DNA of 64,000 bases, taken from Cryptomeria japonica (lineage: Eukaryota; Streptophyta; Pinopsida; Cupressales; Cupressaceae). Made by a program: the position numbers and the translations under genes. The notes beneath the pieces were generated by a model. It searched no databases and had not been told where the DNA came from. It saw only the letters and a list, made by a program, of their open reading frames with translations. Positions 55,157-64,000 of the stretch are shown piece after piece (the first letter of the stretch is position 1; each line of letters opens with the position of its first letter). The stretch is taken from assembly GCF_030272615.1 (NCBI RefSeq), contig NC_081405.1, forward strand, positions 473,482,008 to 473,546,007, given 5' to 3'.

Positions 55157-57291
55157 TCTCTATTTTTGCCATTTTGTCTCCCTTCCTTGCAAGCCTGCTA
55201 CATCAAACAATGACTTCTCAAGAAACAAGGAATGAATGACTAACAAGGAGGGTACCACACTATCAACAAGGATACCTTTTGATGTACTTCTTCCTAGTTA
55301 GGGTCTTTTGACATCCATTCTCATTGACTAGAAGCTTGTTTCACTCCCTTGTGTCATAAAAGGGAATTCGGAGCCTTGAGTACATGTGAAAATTTTGTGA
55401 TCATATGTACTAAAGAAAGGCTTATAAGTAATAGGACACAATTATACAAGAGTATTGCACCTCAATTCTATGAATGTACTTGTTTTGACTTGAAGATCAA
55501 TAAAGAATACATTCTCTTTTCTGGTTTGATATTGTGTTCATGAGTTGTATGAGTTTCAAATGCTTAGAGTGTTGTAATCTTTTCTAATCTAAGTGATTAT
55601 GTGTATGATTTGATGGGTTGCATTTACAACAAATAAATTACATTTTATCAAAAAATACTCCAACATAGGATAAACTAGTGTGAGATCGGGCTAACGTTTT
55701 GTTTCTTGAGTTGAATGTTTATGCAAGGAATTTATGTTCAAAGATCTCCATGGGATTAAAACCTAAATCCACATTATTGTAAGAGTCATGGTCTTGTTTT
55801 GACTCTGTATTCCCTAGAAAGTAAGCACTGGTCATGTTTTTCAAATTTTAGAATCAATCAATCATTAAAATTTATTTGTTTTCAACACTAGAATTAAGTT
55901 TAGGAATAGCGTATATTAGAACAAGTTTCAATGTACCAAAAGGTGACATAAAATAAGGTCTGAGTCAAAGAGTACAAAGTTTTTTCAATATTTCCTTGGT
56001 ATATTTTCATTGAAACATCTGATAAAGTACAATGCTTTGTCAGGCAAGTAAGAATATCAAAGTGATGTTGCTATAGGGATACCCACCTAGGTTTTGCAAA
56101 GCCTTAAGAGTATAAAGTTGTAGTTAGGGTGCTACACTTTGTTCATTGGCCAAATCTAGTCCTACCACTTAACCATGAGTGGGTGACTATTTCTGTAGAG
56201 TGTGGGAATTTGTAGATTTGAGTACCAACACTCAGTTTATTGAAGATCAATAAAAGATATCATTTTATGTTCTAATCTCGTTTTGTTGTCCATCTGTTAT
56301 ATGAGTTTCATATGCTTAAAACATTTTCAACTTGTCTTTTCAAATGAAAATGTATGTGTGTTGATGGGTTTCATTTGCAGAAAATGAACTAAATTCTATC
56401 AATAACATAGTAACATAATATGTATGAATAAATGTAACATAATGTGTATGAGTTAATTGATCATTCTATTGATAAATTGAATTATTTTAACACTTAATTG
56501 TTATTGCAATATCAATTGTATAAGAAAATGATTATTACTTGTATATTTAATTAATTTTTCCTTCTCTGTATATGAGTTTAATGTTCCTTTGTCTCAAACC
56601 CAATATCTTCCCGAGAAGAAGTCATGGTCTTATGGATTCATACATTTCGCCATTTTCAATGAGTTTTGTTATGGTTACAATGAATGTACTTTGTAAGTCA
56701 GTGGGCATTCAAATTTTTAAGACTAGGGCATCCTCATTTTTATCAATTAATATGCATTAGGAATGGCATTGTATCACATACATAATCTTATTTCAAGGAT
56801 ATCAATGTCACATCGAGTTTGTTAATGATACCACACCTCATCAAAATTTTTATTATAACATGTTGCTATAAACGAGAGATAGAAATAAATAATATAGCAT
56901 GTTGCATTATTGTGATTTATGTAATTTAACATATCATGTTAGCATAATGTATGTAATATAGTGTATCGTGTTACTCTGATGTATGCAATATAGGGACCAA
57001 TGGTGTGGTCTCTCTATTGATATTATTTTTGATATACATGGAGTGATTTTAAAATTTATATTAATAATGTTGGATACATTGAAGTTTGACATGTAGGTTG
57101 CACATGCAATAAAACAAAATAAAAATGGACCAATCTCACTATAAATAAATAGTCATTCACAAAAACTATAGGAAAATACCAAAAATATGAATTTTGTCCA
57201 CAAAAATATACCATCATGTCCCTCTGTAAACATAAATTTAAATGGTTTTATTAAAAACCATAGTCATAAAGCCAAGAAAGATAATAAGATT
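55157..57291. repeat. Non-coding region with a duplicated 3'-UTR-like segment
   Basis: The segments about 55484-55655 and 56235-56405 align: GAAGATCAATAAA, ATGAGTTT(C)ATA/AAATGCTTA, TTTTC(T)AA, GTATGTGTG/GTGTATGAT, TTGATGGGTT(G)CATTT(A/G)CA, AAATTA/AAATTCTATCAA. Each opens with an AATAAA polyadenylation-type signal. They look like two copies of the 3' end of a transcribed unit, the first lying some 330 bp after the end of E. The rest, to 57291, is AT-rich and featureless, with TGTATG/AATATAG phrases near 56930-56990. Confidence 0.5.
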
Positions 57292-58049
57292 TTATGGGAG
57301 AGACCTCCTCCATGATGATAATCTTCTTTCAATCCTTGCAAACCTCATTGGTGGGTGGGGACTATTATGTCCTGTGAAGAGGTGCGTATAATCCAAAACC
57401 ACTAGATTGGTGGGGAAAAGGGCACTGACAGTAGCAACGTCATCATTTGGGTGTGGCAATTGGACCCGCCACATCCATGGATCTAAATCTCGGCTGACGG
57501 TGCACATTATGTGTACCATTAGGAGAGCTACGAGCCAGTTGACAAAGGGTCTGAAAATGGGCCATAGCACCCTATATATTTCACTTTGTCTCCAAACACG
57601 GAATGAAAAGAAGAGGTTTGTTATGTGGACATTATAGTATGTCTCACCATTGTCATGTCTGTGTATGTCAACTCGCCATCCAATGCTAAGGCGAGAACAC
57701 ATCCTCATCCATGTAGCCTCTTGGTTGCACTCTTCTATCTCTCGGTGTAACCTACACATTCATCCAACAAGAGTGCTTGTTATTTAACAATGGCATTCAA
57801 TAAATGCCATAAATATTCCTACAATAAGCGTGTCAATTATTTAACTAAACCATTCAATAATTGTAATACATATTCATACAATAAGAGTCTTACTTATTTA
57901 ACCCTAGCAGTCAATAAATCTGATACATAAAGGTGCAATACTGAAAAATAAAGAGGCAGAATCAAAATTAAAACCTCCTCCTATCGCTCTTGGTGTACGT
58001 GTTTGTCATTGCTTTGTAGAAGGCGAACAAATATCTAAAATGGCACCTT
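57292..58049 (-). CDS. Possible two-exon gene, unrecognised
   Basis: Exon 1, 58049-57975: preceded by the T-rich acceptor TTTCTTTCTTAG, reads CHFRYLFAFYKAMTNTYTKS and ends at a GT. Exon 2, 57751-57292: preceded by GAATGTGTAG, reads LHREIEECNQEATWMRMCSR, then RVDIHRHDNGETYYNVHITN, a hydrophobic WLVALLMVHIMCTV, and WRVQLPHPNDDVATVSALFP, ending in a stop. The intron would be 223 bp with GT/AG ends and phase 2, and the joined frame is open across the junction (an Arg codon is formed). No stop or shift breaks it over some 178 codons, unusual for this window. More exons upstream (to about 58270, hydrophobic) are possible but not supported. I do not recognise the protein. It could be a fragment. Confidence 0.4.
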
Positions 58050-58569
58050 CTAAGAAAGAAACGGTGTGTAAAAACATTAGGGACAATAATACAAAGAATT
58101 ACAACAATATTGCAACAAACAAATCCAGTCCATATTACTAAACATGTTGAAAGATAAAAAGCTGAACATGGAGCTAAGAAAAATGTAGTATGAAGGTAAT
58201 GAATGACACATGGTTTAAAATACGATACAGATAAAATAGCGATCACCACCTCCCACACAAAGTGAAACAAAAAAGTTTCACGATCAAAGAAACATAATGT
58301 GACATGTTATTCGTTGCAAAAAAATGTACCGAGTGACTTGTATAGAACATCTTAGCTATTGACATGAATATGAAAATGTCATGTAGTCGTTTGCAGGGAA
58401 AACTTTAAGAAACCCCCCCTTGGACAAGGTGTAAAAACCTGGCGAAAGTTGTATAATTCCGAGGAAAATTTTAATTTTACTAGCGAATTTTTGTGTTTAT
58501 GGAGAAAAATAATAATCTCCATTAGCGAATTAGCTATGATCACTCAAAGTTTGTGAAAAATCCTGGAGA
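58050..58569. other. Non-coding, possible upstream part of the 57.3-kb gene
   Basis: A hydrophobic open frame continues to 58270 on minus but has no motif and runs through the supposed intron acceptor. Otherwise nothing seen. Confidence 0.3.
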
Positions 58570-58795
58570 ATTGTAATGTTTTTAAAACCCGAAAAATATT
58601 TGCATGGGCAAATTGTAATTTTTTTAAAACCAGAAAAATATTTGCATTGGCAATTTTAACCTATTTTCAAACCATTGAAAAAAAGTACTGGTGATTTCAA
58701 CCTATTTTCAAACCATAAAAATAAAATATTGGTGATTTCAATCTATTTTCAAACCATAAAAAAAAAAATTGGTGATTTCAAGATATTAACTTTAA
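58570..58795. repeat. Short tandem repeat, about 45-bp period
   Basis: Five drifting copies. The first two contain TTTTTAAAACC(C/A)GAAAAATATTTGCAT, the last three contain TTGGTGATTTCAA(C/T)CTATTTTCAAACCAT followed by AAAAA. Non-coding. Confidence 0.75.
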
Positions 58796-59780
58796 GTCAT
58801 TAAAACACATGGCACACAGTCGTTAACTATCTGCCTGGAAGACTGTCCATTAGAAAATCTTGTGACCTAGCGACAAGCCCTTACAACTCTCTCTATCTCC
58901 AACTTGCAAGCTGAAAATGGTAAGCCTTCGTAACCTCGAGATCTAGTGACTGAGGGAAACTGAACTGGTACTCACCAATTCTCAACCGCAAATGTTAAGT
59001 CCTCATCACCGCAGTGACTTGGAGATAGTGATAACTTTAACCCTTGCCACATACTTGCCAACATAAAAATATTTATCTCTTAACTGCTATCACTTCACTC
59101 ACAAGCTCCCAGCTTGATCAGGTCTTCAGACATTTAACTTTGCAAGCTGGTGATAACCATTAAACCTAACCACAAACTGTCTAGTCGCTAGCTCGTGACC
59201 TAAAAATGCTAACATTAAACAAACATGAGAGCTAGCGACAACTGTATGAAATGAGTTACTCGTGGCTATAATGTATGACATCAGACCAACTCAAGACCTC
59301 ACGACCAAAGCAATTTCACTAACAATCTCCATCTCAGTAACATAAAATGCTAACACCCAAAAAGCTAGAGACCTCGCGATGTAAACCCAAACCAACTTGT
59401 CGCCAGCTCGTGGCTTGATCACGTCTTCATACATTTTACCTCATGAGCTGTTGATAACCATAAAACTTATCCACAAACTATTTGGTTGTTAGCTCGCAAC
59501 CTAAATTTTTTAAGGCTTGGATGTTGACTCATTCTTGAGGGACTAGTTTGAAGGTTTCTCTTGAGTCGAGGTTGATTAGACAAGTGAGGATGATGGTTTC
59601 AGAGGCATAAAAGGATTTGATAGCTTCTGAGTTAGAGATGGGAGATCACTGATTTCTCTGAGAAATAAGAGCTTAGGTTGCTTGTTTTCAAGGATTCTAA
59701 AGCAGAATCTGTCCAATCAAGGAGGAATAAAATTAGAACAAAATCATTCACAATAGATGAGCCTTAGCAGGATGTAGTGG
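58796..59780. repeat. Non-coding region with a two-copy repeat of about 300-bp period
   Basis: Segments about 59105-59205 and 59405-59505 align: (A/G)GCTTGATCA(G/C)GTCTTCA, ACATTTTA-CT, GCTG(G/T)TGATAACCAT, CCACAAACT and TTAGCTCG(T/C)(G/A)ACC. The phrase CTAGCTCGTGACCTAA recurs elsewhere in the stretch. No gene supported. Confidence 0.55.
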
Positions 59781-61432
59781 ATTTGATAGGCATGACTTCT
59801 AGAGTCTACAGTCATGTTGAAAAACACCAAAATGATGATTTTTCATGTGAATGAGCATCACCAAATGAAGTGTGAAAATTTTATAAATACAATGGAGTGG
59901 TGACTTAATTGGTAGAAGAGAAAAGCAACCTTTTTCATTTTCTGAGAGTGGTTTTTTCCTCAGAAAGGAAGATGATGTTTGAGCAGGATCATGCATGGAG
60001 TTGTTGTGTGCTCTATGATACCGGATGGGTGCTTTTTTGTTTTCTTTTGTGTGAGTTTGTTTATTGCCAGAGGGGTTGTGAAAGTGATAAGGATTGCCAG
60101 AGGGGGTGTGAAAGCCTTTTCTTGTCAAGAAAGGCCAAGCATGGCACATCCTCTGCTTCTACTCTGCCATAGGATGGAAAGGGGTTTGAAGAATAAACCT
60201 GTAGAGGAATGAAAGAAGGATTTTTTTGGGTGGGGAGTGGTAGCCAATCATCTTTGTGATGACATGGAATTTTCAACCCCTCCCCAACATATTACATTTA
60301 CCCTAAAGCTCATGTTTCCACTTTCCCTGATCGTGGGCATGAAGGCTCGAGATCCTCTTTCCATTGTCTCTGTTCCTAGGCATGAAGGCTTCCTCCTCTA
60401 TTTAGAAATGATCTGTTGGATAGAATGTAACATCTCAAATTCCATCTGAAGGCATCAGGGTGATAATGGCATGGCTTAAGCAGTTTTGCAAGTTGTATAG
60501 TCATTGGGGTTCCTTTTCTGGTTCCAGTAGTGATTCTAGACTCTAGGTGAAGGGAGCAAGTTGTATACTGTATAGTCATTTATAGAGCAAATGAAAAGCA
60601 TTTAGTGTCAATCTTTGAGTAGGTTCTTGAAGGAGTTATATATATATTTATTTTGTGTATAATTCTATCTCTTTCAAATGACCAGAATCATGAGATTTAA
60701 CTTTTTTCATTTGTTGCATTGTTATGGTGTATGTAATTTTTCATTTAATGCTTCCTAATCCTATTATGCCCAAGAATGCAAAATTTCTGTTAGTCTGGAA
60801 TCATATTAAGGATTCACCTCATTGTAATTGGTGGGCAGATTATAGACATAGTCATAGAACACCTCCATATATTACATAAACATCCATAGCATATAAAATC
60901 ATAAGAGTATTAAGAATGAAAGTATTAAACACCACAATAGATAGGAATACAACATAATTAGCAAAACATCAAGACAACAGACTAGGGCATAGAGTCACTT
61001 ACAATTCAAAGACAACCTGATAATAAACTTCAATAAGATTCATTTGCAGATAAATAGGAATGTAATTATGAATAATGCATTACATACACAACCCAGATTC
61101 TTATGTAAACTGAAAAACCCTTGACCATTCAATTCACAGTGAAAACATAAATTCAACACAAAGACAATTATGTGAAGATCTCAAACTACAAATGATATTG
61201 ATATTATATTCATAATGGTATCAAAAAGTAAATTCACAATGCGATTCAACTATGCACTTATCAAATTCTTGGACAGTTGAGCTATTATAACTATATAAGA
61301 GTTTTCAAGTTCAACATCAATAAAAGTGGCCAACTAGCCATCCCTCTCTACCAATCAAAAAGAAAAAGTGGCCATCCCTCTCAAATTAATAATGGAATCC
61401 TTTTATAAGATGAGGATTCAACAAGCTTAGGA
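59781..61432. other. Non-coding; overlapping open frames not called
   Basis: At 59799-60276 frames are open on both strands, but none has a motif. The stretch has a 27-bp direct repeat, GCCAGAGGGG(T/G)(T/G)GTGAAAG at 60066 and 60093. The phrase GGCATGAAGGCT occurs twice (60329, 60379). From 60600 on it is plain AT-rich sequence. Next to F, a phrase AGTGGCCA(A)CTAGCCATCCCTCTC is repeated at 61327 and 61368. Confidence 0.4.
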
Positions 61433-64000
61433 TTATTGTGAGGAATCTTGGGTAGCAACCTCAACCTGAGATTTCTTCTTTGGCTTTAGTATAGCTTGCC
61501 ACCTGTCCACCTCTTTGTCTATTGGCCAACCGAATGCCTTTACATCTTCCAACTTTGCAACTGAATATGTCCACTTGGCATCTGTAACTACCCTAGACTC
61601 AACAATAAACTTTGCATGGTCAACCTCAACCTTGAACAGTGAATCAAGCATATCGTTAAGGAAATCAGCATCAACTTGTTCATTTACATGCTTGATTATT
61701 TCTTCTTTCTCTAGAATCAAATCAAATTCACTGGTCCAATCAGAAACTGATTTCAAATCTCCATTACTACCATAAATTGAAGGCACCAATTTACTATAAC
61801 CTTCCCCAAATGTCTACAATTTTTCATTTATAAGCACATCCTTCCCTGTGAAAAATGCATAAGCTGCATTCATTACCTCCACCATGTCTTTAGTGTCACT
61901 GATCTTGGGAGGGAACTCGTCACTATACATCATTGCAGTATCTAGCTTATCCATTAATCTGCTTCTTCCTGACCAAACATTGAACAAAGGTCCAAGAAAA
62001 GCGACAGCCTTAGAGGATGTTTTACTTACCTCTTTCAAAGAAATGTGCAAATCATGCACTACCATCAATTTTCCTTTCAATACATTAATCTCGTGTTTCA
62101 GAATTCTTGACACAATAGAGATAGCCTTGACTTTTTTTCCTTTTCAAGCTTTTCAATTTTCCCTATCTATTCCTCCATTTTTGTTGTCACATCAGCTGGT
62201 ATTTCTTGTACTTGTTATGTATTCTATATTGGAGGGGGCTCATTTGCAATTTTTTTCTTTCAACTCCACTAACTCTTCCTCAAGAGCGCCCTTCTTCATC
62301 AGTGTCTCTTCATATGTTTTAGACAATGCAATCAATTGGGTATATGTTTCTATGTGTCTTCTTGACAAATCCTCTATTTTTGATAAATTCATGAAAGAAA
62401 CTTGAGTAAAAAATGAGGCAATCTTCGTGTCAGTTGTGTTCTACAAGCTCCAAATCATTCTGTTAGCTTTCTTTTCTACTTGGATATTTAGAAGGTGGGG
62501 CTTTTGAGTGGAAGGGGCCAAAGACCAAGTAGAAAGTGTCTTTGATTTAGGATTAAATCTTGATCCTCTTATTACATCTCCAATTTCAAATTCAGTTTTA
62601 AGGTCCTCTTGCTTCCTAATTTGATTAATAATAAAAATAGACTGGATATCCCAGTCAGAAATCATAATCATACCAGTACTCTTAATTAATTGTCTTGCCT
62701 GTTCCACAAATATTTGCTCCCTATCAGGATCATATTCTTGTAGTGCCTTGATGATCTCATGTTTCTTTTCTTCATTTGCTTCCTCTATGATCAGATTTTG
62801 TCTTAATTGTTTTTGTTTCAATCTTGTCAAAAAACTTTTAAATTCATCTAACTTAATAAAGTCATCATCTTTCATGAACTCATTTGACAACATCACATGC
62901 TCATCAAAGCCTTGAGAAAGGGCTTTGTTTGTTTCTCCTTATTCTTCATTCTGCCCTGCTTCTTTGAGATGTGTCCTTATTTGATGAATGTATTGTCCTT
63001 GTTCTATACTCTAGTAGGGTCTCTCCTCATAATTTTACCGACCTCATTGGTTTTTTGTTTCTTACAGCTGGCACTTGGGTAGATTCAACTTCATCCCCAC
63101 TCTCTACATCATCAACAGACACACTAAGTGGCCTCTTTCCATGTGAAGAATGTCCATCTTGGGGGTCTTGCTGCTAAGAAATGACTTCTAGAATTTGGGG
63201 CATTTGTTCCATCAGAGTTTCATATAAACTCAACATTTTGTTAATCCTCTCCAGGTACGGGCTATTAGGGAAAAAAATTGAGAAACTAGGGTCAGCAGCC
63301 TTCAATTATGCTTCAACTCTCATCAATTTTTTCCATTTTCTTCTCCTTTCTTGTACTTCATCTTTTCTCAGCAAATTTATAACCACATCTTCATCATCCA
63401 ATGGTTCATGGTCCTTTATTGTGGCCCAAGGTGTCATTTTTGGCAAAGCAACTTTAATAAATTGTTCAGGATCACAGAATCTAGACACAACATTAACCAA
63501 CCTATACTATTTAAAGAGATTATTTACTTCATCAAAGGAACTCCTACCAATGGTAAAATCAGATGCAACCCAAAGCTTAGGAAGAAGAGAACCCTTCTTG
63601 TGTTTTTCAAGGTATTCTTTTTCAACTAGGGTCAATTGCCAGATAAACTCCATAAAAGCAATCCTAATTGGAATAAATTTTGGTAAAATATGGGGAGGCT
63701 GAGGACACCCATAGACTCTGATCACAGTAAAGTTATCAAAAAAAAAAAGCCCCCCCAGTTATGTGAAATAGACTAGTTTGGAACATACTGGTAAGGTCTC
63801 AAAACTCTCCTAACATTAATTGACAATCATTCCCTATTTATTCCTAGCATTTCCATAATTGGCGAAACAATCCAATTTTCAAAGAAAAGGAAAGAAGAAT
63901 GGGGATAACTACTATCCCAAACCTGGGTCCATCTTTGTATTGGCATTAAGACACCCAATTCTTCTTTGAAAAGCTCCAATTCTTTATCCATGAACTCAAC
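61433..64000 (-). pseudogene. Pseudogene F: third member of the B/E/F family, cut by the window end
   Basis: Read on minus from 64000. It starts with EFMDKELELFKEELGVLMP and, after a TGA near 63823, reaches GLFFFDNFTVIRVYGCPQ and PKFIPIRIAFMEFIWQL, which match GDLFFYQDCTIIRCYGFE and PIFVSPRVELLEFMWKM of B. A stop at 63505 and a segment ERRRKWKKLMRVEA follow. Then PSFSIFFPNSPYLERINKM and an acidic linker, a frameshift near 63030, and EFMKDDDFIKLDEFKSFL with MIMISDWDIQSIFIINQIRK, matching E. The end is helical (LSRRHIETYTQLIAL, LKGKLMVVHDLHISLKEV) and closes with GWPIDKEVDRWQAILKPKKK and a stop at 61433. F therefore joins the B-like and E-like halves in one frame order, which shows they belong to one protein. 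Function unknown. Confidence 0.65.

Noticed and set aside
59799..60276. Open frames on both strands near 60 kb
   Set aside because: They overlap, lack motifs and span a short direct repeat. None is better than another.

Overview
This window is plant nuclear DNA, AT-rich and almost wholly made of transposable elements and decayed genes. A gymnosperm is the best guess, but that is inference from the density of old, long-LTR Ty1/copia elements and the PLS-type PPR relic; no single-copy marker fixes the species. I find no rRNA or tRNA gene, no CRISPR array and no intact conserved host gene.

Layout: (1) 58-7145, a Ty1/copia element (A, plus strand), gag-pol broken by five in-frame stops and one frameshift. 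(2) 7146-17000, relics of unrecognised coding sequence: 8290-8470, 9822-10442, 12238-13089 (minus) and 13297-16100, the last perhaps a CACTA-type accessory gene. (3) 17551-20410, a 16-bp minisatellite in two blocks; the larger block is the loop of a 2.5-kb imperfect inverted repeat. (4) 20797-27492, pseudogene B of an unrecognised multi-domain family, split at 22020-26389 by a 4.37-kb solo-LTR-like insertion with the target duplication GACAG. (5) 27966-28700, a PPR pseudogene. (6) 29404-40716, a minus-strand Ty1/copia element (C); its gag zinc knuckle is interrupted by a small copia-derived element (D, 34692-38298). (7) 42810-43073, a possible exon of a membrane protein. (8) 44396-52356, LTR element G with a perfect AGATT duplication and matching LTRs but no pol; it carries a coiled-coil gag-like ORF with five tandem zinc knuckles and a second ORF of about 1,100 codons of unknown function. 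(9) 53316-55156, a second relic (E) of the B family. (10) 57292-58049, a possible two-exon gene on minus. (11) 61433-64000, a third B-family relic (F, minus), running off the window.

How the parts relate: A, C, D and G share the initiator-Met primer-binding site next to the 5' LTR; A, C and G also have several purine tracts before the 3' LTR. A and C show the protein set a mobile copia element needs, all broken. D and G lack most or all of pol and, if they ever moved, must have used enzymes from elements such as A or C. The B/E/F family and ORF2 of G are large coding sequences without any recognised catalytic domain and are the most likely place for an undescribed system. Nonsense codons in G are all TAG or TGA and never TAA, as expected if methylated CAG and CGA codons decayed by C-to-T change.
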